Source of the DNA: Lachnotalea sp041821265 | GTDB taxonomy: Bacteria; Bacillota; Clostridia; Lachnospirales; Lachnospiraceae | Assembly: GCA_041821265.1 (NCBI GenBank) | Contig: JBGUEQ010000010.1 | Span: 1 to 64,000, forward strand | Direction: 5' to 3' | Length of the DNA: 64,000 bases | Part shown: positions 1 through 7,329 of the stretch, one piece after another | Layout: each line of letters opens with the position of its first letter | Position numbering within the stretch: the stretch's first letter is position 1 | Position numbers and translations under genes: made by a program | The notes under the pieces: model-generated | Database searches by the model: none | What the model saw: only the letters and a program-made list of their open reading frames with translations | Told to the model about the DNA's origin: nothing

Positions 1-35
1 GTTTTTATATTTTCTAACATCTTCGTCTGTTTCTC

Positions 36-61
36 ATGCCCGTTTCTAACGGGCATTTTAA
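36..61 (+). terminator. Rho-independent terminator
   Basis: A perfect 9-bp stem (ATGCCCGTT / AACGGGCAT) with a 3-nt loop is followed by TTTTA, the layout of an intrinsic terminator reading rightward. The gene it ends lies mostly or wholly before the window. Confidence 0.7.
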
Positions 62-608
62 TTCATAGGTTCTCCGAAGGAGAACTTTCCTATGATATAA
101 AAAAGGAGCCGACGTGATGGTCAGACTCCAAAAAGATTTCTTTTTCAATACTTTCTTCCAGATAGCGCCCCATCTTATTATTAAGATGACAGTCATATAA
201 TTATTAATCATATGCCCAGAAATATATATTCAGGATATATATAACTTCGGCGTCTTTCCCTTTCAATTGTCTTCACTTATGCCTGACATATCTGACAATT
301 TACTAATGTTAAACGCAACCTCTACCAAAGCAGTTTTAAAAACTGCTACCTTATTAAGTTAAAACTACTATATCACTATTACCGATAGCTGTCAACCAAC
401 ATTTTCATGGCTATTGCGTATATACTGCTCCATTTTACTGAACTTTGCTTCAAAATCATCTCATGTTAGCACAGTCCGAACTGCAACACATTTTTCGTAT
501 TAATACTTATAATATCCAATGTAACCTTGATTTGCTATGAAGTAAATGTTATTATTATTCACAAGGTAAAGTGTGAAAGAATCATTCACATTTACTATGT
601 TGTATATA
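62..608. other. Intergenic region without a recognisable gene
   Basis: I see no credible coding frame here. There is an imperfect hairpin at about 68-96 (TTCTCC/GGAGAA core) and a short palindrome at 329-347 with no T-run after it. Neither resembles a known riboswitch or T-box. The stretch ends at the 8-bp target duplication of the first MITE. Confidence 0.5.
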
Positions 609-616
609 ATAGAATT

Positions 617-748
617 GTAACTATTCAGTACCTTCCTAGTTATCGCTACGCGATGCACATAAAATGCAAGAAAATTGCATTTTAGCGCTATAAAACTTGG
701 GATTTTGCTTTGCAAAACACCTCGCGTTAGTGGGTACTGAATAGTTAC
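617..748. mobile_element. IS66-like MITE, copy 1
   Basis: A 132-bp non-coding element is bounded by perfect 16-bp terminal inverted repeats, GTAACTATTCAGTACC at 617-632 and its complement at 733-748. It is flanked by an exact 8-bp direct repeat, ATAGAATT, at 609-616 and 749-756. Ends starting GTAA and an 8-bp target duplication are hallmarks of the IS66 family, so this is probably a MITE mobilised in trans by an IS66-type transposase (inference; no transposase is in the window). A second, inverted copy lies at 4961-5091. It sits about 80 bp upstream of the malic enzyme gene and could have displaced or altered its promoter. Confidence 0.85.
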
Positions 749-830
749 ATAGAATTGTACAAATTGAAAAAAAGTATGAATACTATTAATTGAATATATG
801 AACTAATATTAGAAAAATTTGGAGGATATT

Positions 831-1982
831 ATGACAACAAACGAAAAAGCCCTACTTCTTCATGAACAATGGAAAGGTAAACTTGAAATTGTATCTAAAG
901 TACCTGTTAAGACAAGAGAAGACTTAAGTCTTGCCTACACTCCTGGTGTAGCGGAACCTTGTAAAGTGATTGCCCACGATAAAGAAGCTGCTTATAAATA
1001 TACAATTAAATCAAATATGGTTGCCGTTGTATCCGATGGTAGTGCTGTTCTTGGCCTTGGAAATATTGGACCTTACGCTGCAATGCCTGTTATGGAAGGG
1101 AAAGCTGTATTATTCAAGGAATTTGGAAACGTAAATGCATTTCCTATTTGCCTCGATACACAAGACACCGAAGAAATCATTAAAACAATCGTTAATATTG
1201 CACCTGCATTTGGTGGAATTAATCTAGAAGACATATCAGCTCCACGTTGTTTTGAAATTGAAGAACGATTGAAAGAACTTCTTGATATCCCGGTATTTCA
1301 TGATGATCAACACGGAACTGCAATTGTTGTTTTAGCTGGTATTATTAATGCATTGAAAGTAACTGGTAAGTCAAAAGAAACTTGTAACGTTGTTGTAAAT
1401 GGTGCCGGTTCCGCTGGTGTTGCTATCACAAAATTATTATTAACCTACGGTTTTCAAAATATTATTATGTGTGATAAATGTGGTATGGTTTCTAAAGATA
1501 CCGAGAATTTAAACTGGATGCAAAAAAACATGACGTTAGTAACAAATCTTTCTGGAAAAACTGGCTCTTTAGCAGATGCTCTTAAAGGTGCCGATATATT
1601 CGTTGGTGTTTCTGCTCCAAACATAGTGACTGCCGAAATGGTTTCTTCTATGAATAAAGATGCTATCCTTTTTGCAATGGCTAATCCTGTACCAGAAATT
1701 ATGCCAGATATAGCGAAAGCTGCGGGTGCTAGGGTGGTTGGAACTGGGCGTTCTGATTTTCCCAACCAAGTAAATAATGTAGTTGCTTTCCCTGGTATCT
1801 TCAAAGGTGCGTTGGAAGGAAGAGCTACTCAGATTACAGAAGAAATGAAATTAGCTGCTGCTTTTGCTATTGCAAGCTTAGTTTCTGATGAAGATTTGAA
1901 TGAAGATAATATTATGCCAGAAGCCTTTGATCCACGCGTTGCTGAACTTGTAAGCAAAGCAGTAAAAGATCATATTAAATAA
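831..1982 (+). CDS. NAD(P)-dependent malic enzyme (malate dehydrogenase, decarboxylating)
   Basis: Converts malate to pyruvate and CO2 with reduction of NAD(P), a cytosolic link between C4 acids and pyruvate. The 383-residue protein has the small bacterial malic enzyme layout: catalytic Tyr36 in YTPGVAEP, Lys91 in EGKAVLFKE, metal-binding acids near E133-D134 and D158-D159 (FHDDQHGT), then a Rossmann domain with GAGSAG at 191-196. The start is ATG 831 with GGAGG at 821-825; an in-frame TTG at 819 lies across this ribosome site and is rejected. The next gene begins 2 nt after the stop, so the two are likely cotranscribed. A MITE lies just upstream. Cofactor preference cannot be read reliably. 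Confidence 0.93.
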   Translation: MTTNEKALLLHEQWKGKLEIVSKVPVKTREDLSLAYTPGVAEPCKVIAHDKEAAYKYTIKSNMVAVVSDGSAVLGLGNIGPYAAMPVMEGKAVLFKEFGNVNAFPICLDTQDTEEIIKTIVNIAPAFGGINLEDISAPRCFEIEERLKELLDIPVFHDDQHGTAIVVLAGIINALKVTGKSKETCNVVVNGAGSAGVAITKLLLTYGFQNIIMCDKCGMVSKDTENLNWMQKNMTLVTNLSGKTGSLADALKGADIFVGVSAPNIVTAEMVSSMNKDAILFAMANPVPEIMPDIAKAAGARVVGTGRSDFPNQVNNVVAFPGIFKGALEGRATQITEEMKLAAAFAIASLVSDEDLNEDNIMPEAFDPRVAELVSKAVKDHIK

Positions 1983-1984
1983 TT

Positions 1985-2914
1985 ATGATAAAAAATAAAA
2001 TGTGGAATGATAAGCGATATCATTCCCTTGATTATGAATTAAAAACAATCTATGGCGAGAAAATATATAAGCTTTCATTAAATGGCGGAATGACTTGTCC
2101 CAATCGAGATGGAACAGTAGGAACGAAAGGCTGTATCTTTTGCAGTGAAGGCGGTTCTGGTGATTTTGCTTCTAATCCATCACTTTCTATCACTGATCAG
2201 ATTCATACTTCCAAATCATTAGTAAATAGGAAAACATCTGGGCAAAAGTTTATTGCATATTTTCAAGCATATACAAATACCTATGCTCCCATAGATTATC
2301 TTCGCAAAATTTTCTATGAAGCAATTACTAATCCTGATATTGTGATTCTTTCAATTGCAACAAGACCCGACTGTCTTAGTGATGAAGTAATATCCCTTTT
2401 AGATGAGTTAAACCAAATCAAGCCTGTTTGGATAGAACTTGGACTTCAAACAATTCATGAAAAAAGTGTTGATTTGATACGACGTGGTTATCCATTATCT
2501 TGCTTTGATCTTGCTGTTTCGCAATTGTCAGAACTTAATATCAAAATAATTGTTCATGTAATATTGGGCCTTCCCTCTGAAACGACGGACGAAATGTTTG
2601 AAACCGTGTCCTATATTAGTAATCTTGCGATCAGCGGAATTAAACTTCAACTACTTCATGTATTAAAAAATACAGATTTAGCTGATCTATATTTTAATAC
2701 AAGTTTTCATATTTTAACATTGGACGAATATACTGATATAGTAATTAAAATCATTGAGCGTCTGCCAGAACACATTGTAATTCATCGAATTACTGGCGAT
2801 GGTCCAAAATCACTCTTAATTGAACCACAATGGAGTAACAACAAAAAATTTGTATTAAATACAATTAACCAACAGTTTAAATTAAGAGAAACTTGGCAAG
2901 GTAGACTGATTTAA
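1985..2914 (+). CDS. Radical SAM protein, TIGR01212 (YhcC-like) family
   Basis: A 309-residue radical SAM protein. Near residues 37-52 it shows MTCPNRDG...GCIFC, the unusual spaced cysteine pattern (CPNRDG-x-G-x-x-GCxFC) of the TIGR01212/YhcC family, which binds a 4Fe-4S cluster for SAM cleavage. The biochemical role of this family is not established. The start ATG lies 2 nt after the malic enzyme stop with no clear ribosome site of its own, suggesting translational coupling; an in-frame ATG at 2000 is an alternative. Length is normal and no damage is visible. Confidence 0.85.
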   Translation: MIKNKMWNDKRYHSLDYELKTIYGEKIYKLSLNGGMTCPNRDGTVGTKGCIFCSEGGSGDFASNPSLSITDQIHTSKSLVNRKTSGQKFIAYFQAYTNTYAPIDYLRKIFYEAITNPDIVILSIATRPDCLSDEVISLLDELNQIKPVWIELGLQTIHEKSVDLIRRGYPLSCFDLAVSQLSELNIKIIVHVILGLPSETTDEMFETVSYISNLAISGIKLQLLHVLKNTDLADLYFNTSFHILTLDEYTDIVIKIIERLPEHIVIHRITGDGPKSLLIEPQWSNNKKFVLNTINQQFKLRETWQGRLI

Positions 2915-2966
2915 GGTATAATTAAGATGTCACATAAAATTTATATGTAACAGGAGGTAAAAATAC

Positions 2967-3482
2967 ATGTCTGAATCACTAACCCTTTATAAATTAATCG
3001 TATTATATATGCTTGATAAGGTTAACTTTCCTCTTACCGAGTCACAAATAACCGACTTTATTTTAGGAAAAGAATATACTACTTATTTTTCTCTAAGGCA
3101 AGCCCTTTCAGAACTTATTGATGCCGATTTAATGAAGGTTGAGGTAATTAGAAACACCTCTCACTATCGAATTACCGATGAAGGAAGAAACACCTTGGAG
3201 TATTTTGGAAATAAAATATCTCCTTCTATTGTAGAAGATATTAATGAGTACCTCAAGTCTAATCAGTACTCCTTATTAGACGAAGTCTCTACCACTGCAG
3301 ATTTTTATAAGACAACAAATAACGATTATGCTGTTGAATGTAAAGTAAAAGAGCGAAATATTGCTATCATTAGTCTTACACTTACAGTTCCTACCAAGGA
3401 CCAAGCCAATGCAATCTGTAACAATTGGAAAGCCGAAAGCCAAGAAGTCTATTCCTATTTAATGGATAAACTTATGAAATAA
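2967..3482 (+). CDS. DUF4364 family protein
   Basis: A 171-residue protein resembling the DUF4364 family, common in Lachnospiraceae and other Clostridia and predicted to have an N-terminal winged-helix fold (residues about 5-80, with a helix-wing-like segment ending HYRITDEG). A DNA-binding regulator role is inference from fold only. AGGAGG at 2952-2957 lies 9 nt before the ATG. It follows the radical SAM gene by about 50 nt on the same strand and its stop overlaps a strong terminator, so it ends this transcript. Confidence 0.8.
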   Translation: MSESLTLYKLIVLYMLDKVNFPLTESQITDFILGKEYTTYFSLRQALSELIDADLMKVEVIRNTSHYRITDEGRNTLEYFGNKISPSIVEDINEYLKSNQYSLLDEVSTTADFYKTTNNDYAVECKVKERNIAIISLTLTVPTKDQANAICNNWKAESQEVYSYLMDKLMK

Positions 3483-3516
3483 ACAAGCAGAAGCGATTTT
3501 ACGCTTCTGCTTGTTT
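3481..3516. terminator. Bidirectional terminator between DUF4364 gene and rarA
   Basis: A perfect 15-bp stem (AAACAAGCAGAAGCG and its complement) with a 6-nt loop lies between the convergent genes. A-rich and T-rich flanks allow it to work in both directions. Confidence 0.85.
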
Positions 3517-3530
3517 ATTTCTATCACACC

Positions 3531-4847
3531 CTATTGCTTTATCTGTTTCATATGTTGTGTAATTTGCTTTTCATAACCATTTAAAGTTGGTTCATATAAA
3601 ATTTCATGTTCTAGTCCATCTGGCATATACTGTTGTTTTACATAATGGTTTGGATAATCATGCGCATACTTATATCCTTCTCCATGTCCTAGTTTTGCTG
3701 CACCTTTATAATGTGCATCCTGTAAATGTGCTGGGATAGATGCTGTCTTTGTATTTTCAACAACTTTATAAGCTTTGTTAACAGCCATATAAGAAGCATT
3801 GCTCTTTGGTGCTGTCGCAATATAGATAACTGCCTGTGCTAGTACAATTTTAGCTTCTGGCATTCCGATTCTTTCTACCGCCTGTGAAGCCGCTACTGCT
3901 ACACATAACGCGTTAGGGTCCGCATTCCCTACATCCTCTGAAGCACATATTATGATTCTTCTAGCAATAAATGTGACACTTTCTCCTGCATAAAGCATTC
4001 TGGTAAGATAATAAACTGCTGCATCAGGATCAGAACCTCTCATACTCTTAATAAATGCGGAAACAGTATCATAGTGATTATCACCCGACTTATCATATCT
4101 AACTACTCTCTTTTGAATACATTCGGATGCAACGTCAATATTGATATGTATTTTTCCATCCTCTGATTTCTCCGTAGTAAGAACTGCAAGTTCAATCGCA
4201 TTAAGTGCATTTCTAGCATCACCATTAGATATGTCCGCTAAAAAGTCTTTCGCATCCTCATCAATTATTGCATCATAACTACCCATACCCTTTTCAGTAT
4301 CATAAACGGCTCTCTCTATCAGTTTCTTAATATCATCATTTGCAAGTGGCTTTAATTCAAACATAACGGAACGTGAAATCAACGCGGAATTTACCTCAAA
4401 ATATGGATTCTCCGTAGTTGCTCCAATTAAAATAAGGGTACCATCCTCAACGAAGGGTAATAAATAGTCTTGCTGGCTCTTATTAAATCTATGAATCTCA
4501 TCTACAAATAATATGGTCTTCTTTCCATACATTCCAAGGTTATTCTTTGATTGTTCCACTACTTGTTCCATATCTTTCTTGCCCGCTATTGTCGCATTAA
4601 TCTGTGTAAAATTAGAGCTTGTTGTGTTAGCAATAACTTTAGCAAGTGTAGTTTTTCCGGTTCCTGGTGGACCATAAAATATAATTGAACTTAATTTATC
4701 AGCCTTTATTGCTCGATATAATAATTTGTCTTTTCCAATAATATGCTGTTGCCCTACTACCTCGTCTAATGATATTGGCCTTAGTCTCGCTGCTAATGGC
4801 GATTCTTTTTCCAACGTGTTGTTTCTCATATAATCAAATAAATCCAT
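3531..4847 (-). CDS. rarA: Replication-associated recombination AAA ATPase RarA/MgsA
   Basis: A cytosolic AAA+ ATPase of the RarA/MgsA/WRNIP1 family that acts at stalled replication forks. The 438 residues contain Walker A GPPGTGKT at 59-66, Walker B with DEIHR at 116-120, sensor-1 GATTENP shortly after, and a C-terminal MgsA tetramerisation region (GSDPDAAVYYLTRM, then the VKQQYMPDGL segment near the end). The family length is about 430-450 residues, so the gene is complete. An AAGGAG-type ribosome site lies 7-12 nt before the ATG. It converges on the DUF4364 gene across a shared terminator. Confidence 0.95.
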   Translation of the reverse strand: MDLFDYMRNNTLEKESPLAARLRPISLDEVVGQQHIIGKDKLLYRAIKADKLSSIIFYGPPGTGKTTLAKVIANTTSSNFTQINATIAGKKDMEQVVEQSKNNLGMYGKKTILFVDEIHRFNKSQQDYLLPFVEDGTLILIGATTENPYFEVNSALISRSVMFELKPLANDDIKKLIERAVYDTEKGMGSYDAIIDEDAKDFLADISNGDARNALNAIELAVLTTEKSEDGKIHINIDVASECIQKRVVRYDKSGDNHYDTVSAFIKSMRGSDPDAAVYYLTRMLYAGESVTFIARRIIICASEDVGNADPNALCVAVAASQAVERIGMPEAKIVLAQAVIYIATAPKSNASYMAVNKAYKVVENTKTASIPAHLQDAHYKGAAKLGHGEGYKYAHDYPNHYVKQQYMPDGLEHEILYEPTLNGYEKQITQHMKQIKQ

Positions 4848-4960
4848 TTGTATTCTCCTTGTAAAAGTTCTCTATCACAATTCTTAATATGAATCACATA
4901 AAATCATACTCATAATTCCTGTCTCTTTTCATTCTCCCTATTATTTTAGTTTCTTATAAC

Positions 4961-5091
4961 ATAACTATTCTGAACCCACTAATGCGAGGTGTTTTGCAAA
5001 GCAATATCCCGCGTTTTATAGCGCTAAAATGCAAGTTTCTGCATTTAATATACATCGCATAGTGATTTCTATAAAGGTACTGAATCGTTAC
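4961..5091. mobile_element. IS66-like MITE, copy 2 (degraded, inverted relative to copy 1)
   Basis: A 131-bp element aligns over its whole length with the reverse complement of the element at 617-748, roughly 85% identical by eye. Its right terminus is 15/16 identical to the copy-1 repeat and its left terminus 13/16. Flanks CTTATAAC (4953-4960) and CTTATAAA (5092-5099) match at 7 of 8 positions, consistent with an ageing 8-bp target duplication. The right duplication contains the stop codon of the neighbouring deacetylase gene (5093-5095), so the insertion landed on the last codons of that gene. Confidence 0.8.
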
Positions 5092-5092
5092 C

Positions 5093-5779
5093 TTATAAAA
5101 TAATATCATCTACCGTCACAAATTCAAAACCTTCGCTTTGCAGTTGATCAATAATTTGCAATGCTGCTATCACTGATGTTTTATAATAATCATGCATCAA
5201 AATAATATCACCATCTTTTATATTTTTTGTTCCATTCTTAACGATTTCGGCAACATTCGTAGTAGTCCAGTCCAATGTATCTACTGACCATAATACTGGA
5301 ATCATATCCATATTACATTCTAATTTCTTATCCCATTCTCCAAAAGTAGGACGTATAAACTCTGGATACTTGCCGGTAATATTGTATATTACTTCATTTG
5401 CTTTTGTAATCTCTAAACATTGCTCCTCAACACTTAATTTGTTTAGCTGCACATGACTATATGTATGATTACCAATAAGATGACCATCTTCCACAATATT
5501 TTTAACAACATCGGGCCATCTTTCAGCATTCTTGCCAACTACAAAAAATGTAACTTTTACATTTCTTTCCTTCAACCCCTCTAAGAGTTGCTGTGTATAG
5601 CGCGGATGTGGTCCATCATCAAACGTCAATGCCACTTTCTTGGCATCATCATTTGAATCTGAAATATTAATTGAAACTTGCGTTAATCCATTTATTTCAA
5701 CATTATTTACCTTTACAACCATCAATATCATTAGAATTATTATATCAATACACAAAAGAATAAAGCACTTTGTTTTCAT
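5093..5779 (-). CDS. Polysaccharide deacetylase, NodB domain, membrane-anchored
   Basis: A 228-residue carbohydrate esterase family 4 enzyme that probably removes acetyl groups from peptidoglycan or another cell-surface glycan. A hydrophobic N-terminal segment (residues about 5-23) should act as signal anchor, placing the catalytic domain outside. The NodB motifs are visible: TFDDGPHPR with D54-D55, then H105 and H109 in NHTYSH as zinc ligands, and a C-terminal LMHD motif. The last codons and stop overlap the target duplication of a MITE, so the original C-terminus may have differed slightly. The precise substrate cannot be read. Confidence 0.88.
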   Translation of the reverse strand: MKTKCFILLCIDIIILMILMVVKVNNVEINGLTQVSINISDSNDDAKKVALTFDDGPHPRYTQQLLEGLKERNVKVTFFVVGKNAERWPDVVKNIVEDGHLIGNHTYSHVQLNKLSVEEQCLEITKANEVIYNITGKYPEFIRPTFGEWDKKLECNMDMIPVLWSVDTLDWTTTNVAEIVKNGTKNIKDGDIILMHDYYKTSVIAALQIIDQLQSEGFEFVTVDDIIL

Positions 5780-5863
5780 ATATAAACCTTTTCACACTTA
5801 TTATATATTAATATATGTAAAACTAATATATTTAATCACATAAGTAACAGTTTAGCCACACAC

Positions 5864-5897
5864 ATAAAGCCCTAAACGAACTTGTTTAGGGCTTTAT
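5864..5897. terminator. Terminator overlapping the DUF4250 stop codon
   Basis: A 14-bp perfect stem (ATAAAGCCCTAAAC / complement, loop 5878-5883) lies at the 3' end of the HD-GYP - DUF4250 transcript. The stop codon of the small gene is inside the stem. Confidence 0.75.
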
Positions 5898-6045
5898 CAT
5901 ATTCATAATCTATTGATTTAAGACTATGAATGATTTCTGTTTTCATTATATTCATACTACTACACATATCTTCCAGACTTGGATAAAAGTCTCTTAATTG
6001 AGTGTTGACATAACTTAATAAAATTACTGGATCTTTTGGTAACAT
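5872..6045 (-). CDS. DUF4250 family small protein
   Basis: A 57-residue protein starting MLPKDPVILLSYVNTQLRDF, which I recognise as the DUF4250 family found in Clostridia; function is unknown. The remaining sequence (YPSLEDMC..., then SLKSIDYEYD near residue 50) is typical of that family and the length is complete. AGAGG lies 7 nt before the ATG. It starts 21 nt downstream of the HD-GYP gene on the same strand and is probably in its operon. The stop codon is embedded in the transcription terminator. Confidence 0.8.
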   Translation of the reverse strand: MLPKDPVILLSYVNTQLRDFYPSLEDMCSSMNIMKTEIIHSLKSIDYEYDKALNKFV

Positions 6046-6066
6046 ATATTGCCTCTTTCTAAAAAA

Positions 6067-7146
6067 CTACAAAACATCTTCAATTTCTATATTGCGTTCA
6101 GCATTTAAATCAATAAAACCATACTGCGTCTTAATGAGGGGTCTACTCTTTTGTTGACCGTTTAGCAATATTATTTCACCTTCGACACCATTTGTCAAGG
6201 TTACTTTATTATGTAGATATGTCTCTTCGGTCTTTTCAATAAATGGCAACAAAAATTCACTTTCAAATAAATCGTACCCTTCTTCTTGGAAAAAATCAAA
6301 TACCTTAAATGGTGAAACTGGTAATTTTTGATTTCTAGCCGTCATGTCGTCATAAGTATCCGCAATGGCTACAATCTGTGCAAATTCACACATCTCATTC
6401 CCCTTAAGTCCTTTGGGATACCCACTTCCATTTCTTCTCTCATGATGTTGCAATGCAACAAACTTTACTCTATCATCTATATCTTCATTTTTCAGAATTT
6501 CATAACCCTTTATAACATGCTCTTTTAATTTCTCTTCGTAGATTTGATTTAGGTTCAAATTTTCATTTATTGATTCTTCTAATATTACAAACATTCCAAT
6601 ATCATGCATCAAACCACACATGGTTAGAACTTCAATTTCTTCTTCGCTTTTTTTAAGCCAAATTCCAAACATCTTACAAATAATGGCTACATTATAAGAA
6701 TGCATATAAACAGAATCATCATATTGTTTCAGATGTCTAAGCATATAAAATAATTGAGCCTTACTCGGACTCTCATCAATAAACTGATTAATATTCTTCA
6801 GTAATCTATTCTTATCTATAGGCTCATTTCCATAAACAATATCATTAATGGTATATTTAAATTCATCCACATTTTTAACATACTTTTGCTTGAACTCCTC
6901 AAACTCTAAACTACGTGCGATCACATTGTTTTGCTTCACACGTCCTTGCTGACTTCTTGTACTGTCTCCACTTTGATAATATACTTTCACTCGCTCTATT
7001 GAATATAGTTTCAGACGCATTATCATCTTTTCTGATATTGGAAGTTCATGTGAAACAATCAAATGCCCTCTGTTATCATATACATCTTCCGCAATAACCA
7101 TGCCGGGATTAAGCTGTTCAACAATAATTAACCTTGTATTGTTCAT
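6067..7146 (-). CDS. HD-GYP domain phosphohydrolase
   Basis: A 359-residue cytosolic protein with an N-terminal segment of about 130 residues of unknown role and a C-terminal HD-GYP domain, the type that hydrolyses cyclic di-GMP or related dinucleotides. HD is at 181-182 (GLMHDIGM), HH at 234-235 (ALQHHERRNG) and the GYP motif at 240-244 (GSGYP). The start chosen is ATG 7146, preceded by GGTGAT; an in-frame GTG at 7182 would add 12 residues but lacks a good ribosome site. The DUF4250 gene follows. No receiver, GGDEF or membrane domain is seen, so the signal it senses is unknown. Confidence 0.88.
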   Translation of the reverse strand: MNNTRLIIVEQLNPGMVIAEDVYDNRGHLIVSHELPISEKMIMRLKLYSIERVKVYYQSGDSTRSQQGRVKQNNVIARSLEFEEFKQKYVKNVDEFKYTINDIVYGNEPIDKNRLLKNINQFIDESPSKAQLFYMLRHLKQYDDSVYMHSYNVAIICKMFGIWLKKSEEEIEVLTMCGLMHDIGMFVILEESINENLNLNQIYEEKLKEHVIKGYEILKNEDIDDRVKFVALQHHERRNGSGYPKGLKGNEMCEFAQIVAIADTYDDMTARNQKLPVSPFKVFDFFQEEGYDLFESEFLLPFIEKTEETYLHNKVTLTNGVEGEIILLNGQQKSRPLIKTQYGFIDLNAERNIEIEDVL

Positions 7147-7283
7147 TTTATCACCCAACTTTCTTCTAAGGAAATACTTCACTACTCTTTGTCTCTTATA
7201 TTATACTACTTTCTACAAATTTTGTCTTGATTTTCCATATAAATTTGGGAGTTTTTTTACAATAATAAAATAATCATTGCATA

Positions 7284-7329
7284 AATAAGTAATAACGATG
7301 GAAAATTTTTTCCATCGTTATTACTTATT
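7284..7329 (-). terminator. clpB terminator hairpin
   Basis: A 22-bp perfect stem with a 2-nt loop starts inside the clpB stop codon. The U-tract after it on the minus strand is poor, so termination may be partial. Confidence 0.65.

Noticed and set aside
14..211. 65-codon minus-strand reading frame at the left edge
   Set aside because: It overlaps a terminator hairpin, has no ribosome site and its composition is not protein-like.
329..347. AGCAGTTTT/AAAACTGCT palindrome as a terminator
   Set aside because: Neither strand has a U-tract after the stem and no gene ends nearby.
500..715. 71-codon minus-strand reading frame
   Set aside because: It runs through most of the MITE at 617-748 and into neutral intergenic DNA; no ribosome site or family resemblance.
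6915..7097. Plus-strand frame opposite the HD-GYP gene, and similar frames opposite clpB, GH78, GH3 and GH2
   Set aside because: They are antisense shadows of strongly supported genes, without ribosome sites.
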